From Planctomycetaceae bacterium (lineage in GTDB: Bacteria > Planctomycetota > Planctomycetia > Planctomycetales > Planctomycetaceae): DNA of 44,565 nucleotides. The position numbers and the translations under genes are program-made. Shown here piece by piece: positions 37,959 to 44,565 of this stretch. The stretch lies in contig JAGQPX010000028.1 of assembly GCA_020426505.1 (NCBI GenBank), positions 1-44,565 on the forward strand. The letters run 5' to 3'. Numbering within the stretch: position 1 is the first letter of the stretch; each line of letters opens with the position of its first letter. The notes beneath the pieces were generated by a model that made no database searches, was not told where the DNA came from, and saw nothing but the letters and a program-made list of their open reading frames with translations.

Positions 37959-38080
37959 GATTCGAAGTTGATGTGGCACACACGACACGCGAGGGGACGG
38001 CAGACGAGTCGCCCCGTCGCGTGTTGTTTTTTGTCGCGGCCAGATTAAACAGAGCCAGATACTGGCGCGCGGGGCGGATC

Positions 38081-38366
38081 AGAATGACGAATTCCGAAGC
38101 ACCCAATGACGAAGGAAGCTCGAATGCCGAAACTCGAAGGTCAGTCACGCGATAACGAGCTTCTGCCTGGAACCCACGAGTTAGTGCCACGGGCACTTTG
38201 GTGTAGCGGCGTTTGGGCGCCAAAACGCCTACGTTTCATGCACGGTCCGCCGCTGTGGACGCTACACTTATCCGTCCCCCGCTATAGAGTGCGGCGCTGA
38301 AGACCGGGTTTTCGTCATTCGGATTTCGGAAGTCCTTCGGCATTGGGTATTTCGACATTCGAGTTT
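38081..38366. repeat. Inverted-repeat-flanked structured element between sodN and the 38,368 gene
   Basis: Degenerate GAATGACGAA/CCGAAG tracts flank the element in opposite orientation (left 38,081-38,140, right about 38,305-38,366; shared word ACCCAATGxCGAAGGA). Between them are AGTGCC-ACG-GGCACT (38,183-38,197), GCGTTTGGGC/GCCAAAACGC (38,209-38,228) and GTGTAGCG/CGCTACAC (38,201-38,208 and 38,260-38,267). A 64-codon plus-strand frame across it has no gene-like features. It may be a MITE-like or structured RNA element. Confidence 0.65.
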
Positions 38367-38367
38367 A

Positions 38368-40185
38368 TCACCTCGGGGCATCATCGCTCGCGTGGCCGAC
38401 GGCTGCTGTGAGCTTGGACTCGTAGAACTCCCGGATCATGGTCGGCGGATAGATCGCGAATGAGAACTCGCGGTCGTTGAGGATCCGGTTCGTTGCGAGC
38501 TGACGGTTGGTCTCGTCGAGTTGACGCTGGAGGGCCTCACGTTGTTCGCCGGCGAGGGCGGTGAGCTTTTCGTTGACTTCGTTCAATTCGCGATGTCGCA
38601 AGCGGTTGGCCGGCGTGCGTTGTCTGCGTTCGCGGCGGGACAGGCCTTTCGTCTGGGCCGCCTCGTGTTCATCGATCAACTTCTTCTTCCGGACGACCAA
38701 CGCATCAGCTTCCGGGCCCAAACCGTGTCGGTCGGCGTTGAAGGAGAGATCCCGCAGTTCGTTCTCCAGTCGACGTCGATCCTCGTCGTTGACGTCGAAA
38801 GACTTCGCGTAGGGGAGAAGCAGCGTCGCGGACATCGTCAGGAAATCGGGCGGTGTCAAACCGAAGAATCGGGCAATGATCTGATCGGTCATTTCATCGT
38901 ACTTGGCGCCACCGATGCCGTGGACGAACAGGTCGCTGAGGCACAGTCGCGCGAAGAGCGTCGTCGTCAAGGCGCGGGTTCGCAGGCGGATGCCCTGCGA
39001 CGGAAGCTTTTTCAACTCCTCGACCGCACAACAGGCATCCATGTCGGGCGTGAGAGGTAAGCGGGCGAATTCGCTGACGCCGTCGGAGAGAATGACCGTG
39101 CGATCCTGCTGGCGGGCGTAGACAGGATGCCGCACGTGATCGCCGCTGCGCCAGACCCAGAACGGGGCTTCGCTCCATCCCTCATGCATGCTGAGCGCCG
39201 GGACCGGATGACTGCGGCTGCGTACATGGTTCAGTTCCCGGTACTCATCAAGCACCGCGTTGTGACACTCCGAAAATCGAGGCAGATGTGCCAGCAGATG
39301 GGACGCGAACCAGAGGAACGGCTCCGTCTCGCACAACCGGCTGATGGGAAGTTCAAGGTTGCTCAGTCCCCACCGTCGCTCCTGCCGATGCCGCGCGGCA
39401 GTGAGGCAATCGACAAGCCGATTGGAGGCGTCCCGGTGCGCGATCGCATCGGGCCACATCTCGTTCAGCAGTACAGCTGACTCGTCGACGTTTAACGTAT
39501 CACTCACGCGATCTGCGAAGGACTCGAAAGTTCCGGCATCAACTATCTCCGCGTCCTCCCACGGTTGCACGGGACGGGACGCATCGAAGGTGACTCGAGT
39601 CACCGAAAGTGCATCACGCGTTCCGGTCGGCACACGGATTGCCGTCGAACCAAGCGTGTCGTTGTCGACGATGAGATTCAGGCCGATGCCGTCCGCTCGT
39701 TTCGCCATGTGATCGACAGCGAAGTTCTTCACCCAAACACCGGGGTGATACAACGACGGCTGATGTCCCGAGACGAACAGTCGTTGCTGTGTGAGACCTC
39801 GTGCACTGCCCTGTTGTCGTGCCACTGCATCCGTCGGGCTTGAGGAGGTCACGGAATCCACTTCAGGCACTGCTTGCCCGGCGGAAGCAGTGCCAGTTGT
39901 GGATTCATCGTCGACCGTCCGACGGTCAAACAGTGGCACGTCACCGAGGAGTTGCTGCGTGTACTCTGTCGCCGATGCGAGACAGGCTTCGCGTGACCAG
40001 CGGCGCATCAGCGAAAGCGGGCGCCCCTGAATGTTCACATCGTCGGTGTCCAACAGACGGGCATTGACCTCAGCTGATGCGAGGGCATCGTCCAGCGGAG
40101 GAACGCAGAGCAGACTGTGATCGGTTCGCGGGACCTTCAGTCGCAGCGGCGACCAACTCGGCAAATCCGACGAGTCGACGGGCAT
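38368..40185 (-). CDS. Large conserved hypothetical protein, possibly BshC-like
   Basis: The product has 605 residues from the ATG at 40185; a GTG at 40215 would overlap the upstream glycosyltransferase gene. No signal peptide is seen. Recognisable stretches are FVSGHQPSLYHPGVWVKNF (a GxQPxxxxPGxxxK motif near residues 140-155), LNLIVDNDT, LRTRALTTTLFARLCLSDLF, VHGIGGAKYDEMTDQ and a Lys/Glu-rich coiled coil near 505-570. The GHQP/VDND/GGAKY pattern slightly recalls the bacillithiol-synthesis enzyme BshC, but I do not recognise the match with confidence. It starts 12 bases after the GT2 gene on the same strand, so the two are probably co-transcribed. Confidence 0.75.
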   Translation of the reverse strand: MPVDSSDLPSWSPLRLKVPRTDHSLLCVPPLDDALASAEVNARLLDTDDVNIQGRPLSLMRRWSREACLASATEYTQQLLGDVPLFDRRTVDDESTTGTASAGQAVPEVDSVTSSSPTDAVARQQGSARGLTQQRLFVSGHQPSLYHPGVWVKNFAVDHMAKRADGIGLNLIVDNDTLGSTAIRVPTGTRDALSVTRVTFDASRPVQPWEDAEIVDAGTFESFADRVSDTLNVDESAVLLNEMWPDAIAHRDASNRLVDCLTAARHRQERRWGLSNLELPISRLCETEPFLWFASHLLAHLPRFSECHNAVLDEYRELNHVRSRSHPVPALSMHEGWSEAPFWVWRSGDHVRHPVYARQQDRTVILSDGVSEFARLPLTPDMDACCAVEELKKLPSQGIRLRTRALTTTLFARLCLSDLFVHGIGGAKYDEMTDQIIARFFGLTPPDFLTMSATLLLPYAKSFDVNDEDRRRLENELRDLSFNADRHGLGPEADALVVRKKKLIDEHEAAQTKGLSRRERRQRTPANRLRHRELNEVNEKLTALAGEQREALQRQLDETNRQLATNRILNDREFSFAIYPPTMIREFYESKLTAAVGHASDDAPR

Positions 40186-40196
40186 GGAGATTCGAC

Positions 40197-40919
40197 TCAC
40201 GGAATGTTGGGACACGCGGCTAACTCACGATCGATGATTTCCTGATAGTGCCTGCGACGTCGATTTGCATCGTCAAGTGAACCACCGAAGGATCGCTCCT
40301 CTTCCAGATAGATCAACGGCACCGGGAACTCAATGATGTGCATCTCGGCTCGTGCGGCCTGAACCCAGAGTTGCAGAGGCATGCCGTATCCGTACTCGGT
40401 GATGTCCAGCTGACGAAGGGCATCCGCACGATACGCCTTGAAACCGCAGAAGGTGTCGGTCAGCTCAAAGCCCAGTCGTTCGTTGAGTTGTTCGGTGATC
40501 TCGACGTTGATTCGCCGTCGGTCTTCGGGCGGGATGCTGTCGCCGTCGAAGATTTGCATGTAACGGCTGCCGGAGACGATGTCGACTCGCTCTCCCGACG
40601 CGGGCCACAACTGCTCGACCATCTCGCGAATCATGTGGGGCTGATGCTGGCCGTCACAGTCGATCGTCACGAGGGCATCGTACCCCCCCTCGATCGTTGC
40701 CTCGAAGGCGGAGACCAGTGCAGCTCCATATCCCCGATTGACCGGATGCGTTACGACCTGCATTCCTTCGGTATCCTGCAACAGCAACGGTGTTCGATCG
40801 GACGAGCCATCGTCGACCACGAGCACGTCATCAGCGTGTTTGCGTACCTCCGCCAGCACGTCCAAGACGTGCGACTCTTCGTTGAAGACGGGCAAGGCAG
40901 TCAAAAATCGACGGGACAT
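40197..40919 (-). CDS. Family 2 glycosyltransferase (dolichol-phosphate-sugar synthase-like)
   Basis: The product has 240 residues from the ATG at 40919 (MSRRFLTALPVFNEE); an in-frame GTG at 40949 adds ten residues. GT2 motifs are PVFNEE (10-15), the nucleotide-binding VVDDGSSDRT (34-43) and the DxD metal site TIDCDGQHQP (85-94). QRxxxRW-like acceptor motifs of processive enzymes are absent, and there is no C-terminal membrane pair, so it is a short soluble or peripheral enzyme of the polyprenyl-phosphate mannosyl/glucosyltransferase kind. It transfers a sugar from a nucleotide sugar, probably to a lipid carrier. The conserved hypothetical at 38,368-40,185 follows after 11 bases. Confidence 0.92.
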   Translation of the reverse strand: MSRRFLTALPVFNEESHVLDVLAEVRKHADDVLVVDDGSSDRTPLLLQDTEGMQVVTHPVNRGYGAALVSAFEATIEGGYDALVTIDCDGQHQPHMIREMVEQLWPASGERVDIVSGSRYMQIFDGDSIPPEDRRRINVEITEQLNERLGFELTDTFCGFKAYRADALRQLDITEYGYGMPLQLWVQAARAEMHIIEFPVPLIYLEEERSFGGSLDDANRRRRHYQEIIDRELAACPNIP

Positions 40920-41129
40920 CAGTCGGCTCTCGGGTCGTTCGGCATTCACAGGAACTTCATTCTAGACCCACACGGAGCCGGGTCAAATGAGCCTCTGACT
41001 TGTGCGACGAATGAGAATTGACCTGCATGTCACTCATAAGTTCAAACTTACACCAATGTTGGAGCAGATGGACGGACTTCACGACGATGAAAAGTGATGT
41101 TCCGTCGGTGTCGCCGGACACCTCAGGAA

Positions 41130-41954
41130 TCACTGTCCGGTGAACTTTGGCGGACGCTTTTCCAGGAAAGCCGTCACCGCTTCAGTGAGGTCGTTTGATT
41201 GCAGGAAGGCCGAGTTCCAGACGGCGACGTAGTCCAAGGCCTCTTCGACCGTGCGTCCTTCGCCCGCTTGCATGACGGCTTTCGACCCCTGAACCGATAA
41301 GGGCGAGTTTGCTGCGATCTCCGCCGCCATCGACTGAGCTGCTGCGATAAGCGCGTCTGCGTTCGGGTAGACATCATTGACGAGACCGATCTCCTGAGCG
41401 CGGTCGGCGGTGATGTCCTTGCCCGTGTAGACCAACTCGGCGACATGACCGGCAGGAATGAGTCGCGGCAGCCGTTGGAGCGTCCCCAGATCAGCCGTCA
41501 ACGCGATCTTCGTCTCACGGACAGAGAACACAGTGTCCGCAGCAGCGATGCGGATGTCGCAGGCCGTCACGAGATCGATCCCCCCACCAATGCAGTACCC
41601 GTGCATGGCTGCGATGACCGGCTTGGGACAATCGGCAACCGCATTGATCGTGGACTGCAACCGCTTCGCTTCCCGGTACAGGGTTCGTCGTATGTGCACC
41701 TCGGAGCCTTGCGTTTGCGACTGCATCAACAGTGGCCCCATCGTTTTAAGGTTCAGTCCGACGGTGAAGGCATCCCCCTTCGCGGCGATGATCACTGCAC
41801 GCACGTCATCGTCGTCTGTGATCACCTCCATCGCGCGAGGCAGGTCTTCCCAGAAGACGGGCCCCATCGCGTTTCGTTCTTCGGGGTTGTCGAGCCACAG
41901 CGTCGCCACGCCAGAGTCACGTTCGAGAGTGAACACATCAGATTGAAAGTCCAT
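41130..41954 (-). CDS. Crotonase-family dienoyl-CoA isomerase (ECH1-like)
   Basis: The product has 274 residues from the ATG at 41954 (ATG at 41960 is an alternative; the open frame upstream to 42035 lacks features). The crotonase fold is clear: AAKGDAFTVGLNL and MHGYCIGGGIDLVTACDIR form the oxyanion-hole loops. Unlike ordinary enoyl-CoA hydratases, it has the delta3,5-delta2,4-dienoyl-CoA isomerase pattern ALTADLGTLQRLP (151-163). The three catalytic acids known for rat ECH1 (D176, E196, D204) align with D127, E147 and D155. It would isomerise 3,5-dienoyl-CoA to 2,4-dienoyl-CoA in oxidation of unsaturated fatty acids. The upstream SDR (42100) looks like the reductase of the same route. Confidence 0.88.
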   Translation of the reverse strand: MDFQSDVFTLERDSGVATLWLDNPEERNAMGPVFWEDLPRAMEVITDDDDVRAVIIAAKGDAFTVGLNLKTMGPLLMQSQTQGSEVHIRRTLYREAKRLQSTINAVADCPKPVIAAMHGYCIGGGIDLVTACDIRIAAADTVFSVRETKIALTADLGTLQRLPRLIPAGHVAELVYTGKDITADRAQEIGLVNDVYPNADALIAAAQSMAAEIAANSPLSVQGSKAVMQAGEGRTVEEALDYVAVWNSAFLQSNDLTEAVTAFLEKRPPKFTGQ

Positions 41955-42099
41955 GAGCATCGTCCGAACAATTGAAGAAATGATTGGGATGATCTGTCGT
42001 TTGATGAAACCAAAATGCCAGCCGCGAACGAACACGTCGACATGCGAACGAGCGAGCAGACCGAATTCGACATCTCGACCGTCCCGTCTCGATCGAACA

Positions 42100-42885
42100 T
42101 CAGGCGGGGGGCATCATCATCGCCGGCCCCATCAGAGACATCCCCCCGTCGACGGCGATGCTGGCACCCGTAATGTACGCTGCCTGATCGGACGCGAGAA
42201 AGACCGCGAGGTCAGCGACTTCGTCCTTCGTGCCGAAGCGACGAAGCGGCAGACGTTTGGCCAGCTTCTCTCGATGTTCCACCGAGGGAGCGAGGCGGTC
42301 CATCCCTTCCGTCTCCGAGATGGGGCCGGGGATGATCGTGTTGACCCGCAGTCCGTCGTGTCCCCATTCGACAGCCAGCGTCTTGGTGAGCATCTCGATC
42401 CCCGCCTTGGCAGCGTTGACATGACTTTGCATGGGATAGGCCACGAACGCCTGCGGGGCTGAGATGTTGATGATGCTGCCTCCCGGCTTGACCATGAATT
42501 CATGTGCCGCCTTACACGCATGAAAGGTGCCGATCAGGTCGATGTCAACGACCGCCCGGAACGCATTGGACGACATGTCGAGAGCCGACGCGAGAAAATT
42601 CCCCGCCGCTCCGGAGAGCAGCACATCGAACGGCCCCAACTCATCCGCGGCAGCCGTCATGGCCGACTTCACGGCTTCGAGATCCCGCACGTCCCCGGTG
42701 TATCCCGCACAGTCCGGATTGATTGCCTTCAACTCCTCAACCGCTTTCGCAATCTTCTCCTCCGATCGACTGAAGACCGCAACCTTCATCCCTTCGCCGG
42801 CAAATCGCTTGGCGATGGTCAAATTGATGCCACTGCTACCCCCCGCAACAAAAGCGGATCGCCCCTTGAGATTGCTGTCTGCCAT
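42100..42885 (-). CDS. SDR oxidoreductase resembling 2,4-dienoyl-CoA reductase
   Basis: The product has 261 residues from the ATG at 42885 (AAGG upstream; a TTG at 42891 is ignored). It is a short-chain dehydrogenase with NAD(P)-binding FVAGGSSGINL (12-22), in which the third glycine is Asn. The motifs SGAAGNFLA (91-99), HVNAAKAGIEMLTKTLAVEWG and PGPISETEGMDRL (186-198) match the DECR/PDCR dienoyl-CoA reductases rather than typical ketoreductases. As in those, the catalytic YxxxK tyrosine is missing (V156 at the Tyr position before K160). It would reduce 2,4-dienoyl-CoA with NADPH. A dienoyl-CoA isomerase-like gene lies about 145 bases downstream on the same strand. Confidence 0.88.
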   Translation of the reverse strand: MADSNLKGRSAFVAGGSSGINLTIAKRFAGEGMKVAVFSRSEEKIAKAVEELKAINPDCAGYTGDVRDLEAVKSAMTAAADELGPFDVLLSGAAGNFLASALDMSSNAFRAVVDIDLIGTFHACKAAHEFMVKPGGSIINISAPQAFVAYPMQSHVNAAKAGIEMLTKTLAVEWGHDGLRVNTIIPGPISETEGMDRLAPSVEHREKLAKRLPLRRFGTKDEVADLAVFLASDQAAYITGASIAVDGGMSLMGPAMMMPPA

Positions 42886-43099
42886 GATCAACCTTTATTC
42901 GCCGGGTTGTGGGTTTGCCGTTGAGAGGAACTGTCTGCGGGACTTCATGCTATCACCCCAACCACACGAAGCCCAGTACCCGCTTTTCCGACTGGGACAC
43001 CCGCGTTCCCAGCGGCGGACCAGACACGAATCGCAGGCATCGTGACGACCGCATGCCCTGACACGAAAGCGTCCGTGGCACTGGTTCAGGCAGACGAAA

Positions 43100-43756
43100 C
43101 TATGTGCCGAATCGTTCCTCTTTCCACGGATCGCCGTGGTTGTGGTAGCCGCCGCGTTCCCAGTAGCCGGGGTGGTCTTCGGCCGTGAGTTCGAGGCTCT
43201 TGAGCCACTTTGCGCTCTTCCACGCATACAACTGCGGCACCACGAGTCGCACCGGTCCGCCATGATCGGCGTCGATTGGTTCGCCGTCGTGCGTGTCAGC
43301 GAGGAGTGCATCCTCCGCGAGGAAGTCGGCGAGTGGGAGGTTGGTTGTCCAGCCGCGGTCGTAGCCCATCGGGATCACGAACTTCGATTCCGGCTTGATC
43401 CCCGCCCGATCCATCAACTCGCGGACGGCGACCCCTTCCCACACGTTCCCCAGCCGTGACCACTGGGTGACGCAATGGAAGTCGGAGAACACCTTCACCC
43501 GAGGGAGCGCCCGAAACTCCTCCCAGTTGAACGACAGATGCCGTTCGACGAGCCCCAGAATATCGAGCCGCCACTCGGCCAGATCAATGTGCGGCACCGA
43601 CCCATAGTGCAACACGGGCCACTTCCGCGTCCGCGACTGATTCGGCGGAACACGATTCCCCCGCCGCGTATCCGGACTGATGATGACATCCTCGCCAACC
43701 GACTCCGGTCCGGGCGGCTCGCCATCTTGATACTTGGGATCATCGTTGCCTGACAT
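43100..43756 (-). CDS. Sulfite-oxidase-fold molybdopterin enzyme
   Basis: The product has 218 residues from the ATG at 43756 (AAGGGG six bases upstream), the size of single-domain members such as YedY/MsrP-type or YuiH-type proteins. The molybdenum-ligand cysteine is C95 in DFHCVTQWSRLGNVWEGV. Other conserved pieces are WRLDILGLVERHLSFNWEEF, the pterin-contact GYDRGWTTNLPLADFL, PIDADHGGPVRLVVPQLY and AWKSAKWLKSLEL. It has no signal peptide or Tat motif at the N-terminus, so it should be cytoplasmic, unlike MsrP. No haem-subunit gene is nearby. Substrate is unknown; the family includes sulfite oxidases and methionine sulfoxide reductases. Confidence 0.93.
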   Translation of the reverse strand: MSGNDDPKYQDGEPPGPESVGEDVIISPDTRRGNRVPPNQSRTRKWPVLHYGSVPHIDLAEWRLDILGLVERHLSFNWEEFRALPRVKVFSDFHCVTQWSRLGNVWEGVAVRELMDRAGIKPESKFVIPMGYDRGWTTNLPLADFLAEDALLADTHDGEPIDADHGGPVRLVVPQLYAWKSAKWLKSLELTAEDHPGYWERGGYHNHGDPWKEERFGT

Positions 43757-43804
43757 CGCGTGCCCCTTCTTTGATCGTGACCGTCACATGGTAAGCAAAG
43801 TATG

Positions 43805-43835
43805 GCTGGGGTCGTAGCGAAGCGAAGCCCCCAGC
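43805..43835. repeat. Hairpin GCTGGGG/CCCCAGC
   Basis: A 7-bp perfect stem (43,805-43,811 with 43,829-43,835) encloses a 17-base loop made of overlapping GTAGCGAAGCGAAG words. It lies between the divergent molybdoenzyme and the 43,941 gene. Possible repeat-family member; function unknown. Confidence 0.5.
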
Positions 43836-43940
43836 ACGGACACCTGTGGGCTCCCGTTGGTCGACGACACCACCCGACGGGCGAAATCTGACTGGACATT
43901 CGGAATCCATTCAGTGCTGCAATGAGAGGAACGGAAGCAC

Positions 43941-44327
43941 ATGAAAAACTTCAAACGACTCGTCTTTTCGGTATGCCTCATCCTCATCGGCGTGATCATC
44001 GGGGCATTCTTCTGGAGTTACCCGATCGCACGAATTGATGAAACCCTCGGATTCACCTTTGGTAAGTCAGACGGGCTGCAGAGGGTAATACGCCCGGTCA
44101 ATGCTGAGCCGCTCCTGATCCTGATGCTTTCGGTTCAAGCAGATCATGACCGAACTCTCGAACAGTTCAGCGACTATTCCGAAGTGGATGTGATTCACTT
44201 CGTACGTGGTCCGTCCGTGATGATGGAAACGTCCGAATCATCGTTGGAGCACGCGCAAGCAATCAGGGAACGTTACAAGCAGGCGTTTCCGAACGCGAGT
44301 TTCGTGTCTGATACAAACGCGTACTAG
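43941..44327 (+). CDS. Small membrane-anchored hypothetical protein
   Basis: The product has 128 residues; GGAA lies four bases before the ATG. A basic start (MKNFKRL) is followed by a strong membrane segment (FSVCLILIGVIIGAFFWSY, 9-27), so it is either an N-in anchored protein or an exported one; no good cleavage site is seen. The remaining 100 residues are soluble, with a stretch VDVIHFVRGPSVMMETSESS and a helical SLEHAQAIRERYKQAF. I recognise no family. It is divergent from the molybdoenzyme gene and precedes the palindromic element at 44,350. Confidence 0.7.
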   Translation: MKNFKRLVFSVCLILIGVIIGAFFWSYPIARIDETLGFTFGKSDGLQRVIRPVNAEPLLILMLSVQADHDRTLEQFSDYSEVDVIHFVRGPSVMMETSESSLEHAQAIRERYKQAFPNASFVSDTNAY

Positions 44328-44349
44328 TGGTGTCACCGAGCTGATTGAC

Positions 44350-44445
44350 GGGTGGCATGGCGTCACAGCGAAAGCTGGGTCGCCATGTTTGTGTGACCGA
44401 CCCCGGAACATGCTCACCCGCCTTAGGCGTGAGAGCATGCCACCC
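44350..44445. repeat. 96-base palindromic element with nested hairpins
   Basis: GGGTGGCATG (44,350-44,359) pairs perfectly with CATGCCACCC (44,436-44,445). Inside is CATGGCG/CGCCATG (44,356-44,362 with 44,381-44,387), which overlaps the outer arm and so is mutually exclusive with part of it. It encloses a CAGC-GAAA-GCTG tetraloop hairpin (44,366-44,377). A CTCA...TGAG / CGCC-TTA-GGCG hairpin lies at 44,413-44,433. The rest of the window to 44,565 shows nothing else. Confidence 0.8.
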
Positions 44446-44565
44446 AACTTGTCGTCTTAGAGGGGTTAAGGCACTCGCTGTCGGTCGACTCTTATCTTGT
44501 GAGTCGCTGATCGAGCATGGAGCGGAACCCCGCTGCCTCATGATCCGCTTCCTGACGGGCGCGGC

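Noticed and set aside
38106..38300. 64-codon plus-strand ORF
   Set aside because: It crosses the inverted-repeat element, has no homology-like features and reads through hairpin sequences.

Overview
The window looks like a chromosomal piece of a planctomycete (Planctomycetota, Planctomycetales-like). The evidence is two large exported FG-GAP proteins carrying the N-terminal LExRxLLA-type motif seen on planctomycetal surface proteins, a redoxin / cytochrome c / copper monooxygenase-like / EF-hand fusion protein, a nickel superoxide dismutase, a PmoA-like DUF6807 protein, frequent GTG/TTG starts, weak or absent Shine-Dalgarno (SD) sites at several genes, and structured repeat DNA between genes. 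The species cannot be named from the sequence alone. No phage, integrase, transposase, CRISPR array or antibiotic cluster is visible.

Layout. 1-4.3 kb (minus): a 33-residue lysine/proline-rich mini-ORF, a TPR-like hypothetical, a doubtful secreted ORF and a secreted prolyl oligopeptidase. 4.4-6.3 kb (plus): a small hypothetical, hemB and tRNA-Gln(CTG). 6.4-10.9 kb (plus): the multidomain redox fusion followed by an RND-superfamily exporter. 10.9-14.8 kb (minus): the translation/secretion cluster ffh-rpsP-trmD-rplS-yraN, without rimM. 14.9-17.5 kb (plus): leuC, leuD and a zinc-ribbon membrane protein. 17.5-19.4 kb (minus): a ROK-family sugar kinase without the usual zinc cysteines, then an anchored hypothetical whose 3' end overlaps the convergent gene. 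19.7-24.9 kb (minus): nadA, then gltA, a Uma2-type nuclease-fold gene, a DUF6807 gene and truD, tightly packed and ending in a hairpin. 25-29.5 kb (plus): a sugar isomerase-like TIM barrel, a beta-helix/FG-GAP surface protein and deoC behind a leader hairpin. 29.6-37.2 kb (minus): a secreted propeller/helical-toroid protein and a 1,623-residue surface protein with twelve FG-GAP repeats in two sets of six and three CBM-like repeats. 37.5-38 kb (plus): sodN. 38.4-43.8 kb (minus): a conserved hypothetical with a GT2 glycosyltransferase, a dienoyl-CoA isomerase/dienoyl-CoA reductase pair and a sulfite-oxidase-fold molybdoenzyme. A small membrane-anchored hypothetical and a palindromic element end the window.

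Most of the content is housekeeping: haem, NAD, leucine, citrate, ribosome and SRP functions. The parts most worth a second look are (a) the SDR/crotonase pair, whose motifs match the two auxiliary enzymes of unsaturated fatty-acid beta-oxidation; (b) the Ni-SOD, whose nickel hook should be released directly by signal peptidase; (c) the 6+6 repeat architecture of the giant protein; (d) a hairpin that buries the deoC ribosome-binding site; (e) structured palindromic elements at 12.7, 38.1-38.4 and 44.35-44.45 kb; and (f) the zinc-less ROK kinase. I did not find a clearly new multi-gene defence or biosynthetic system.
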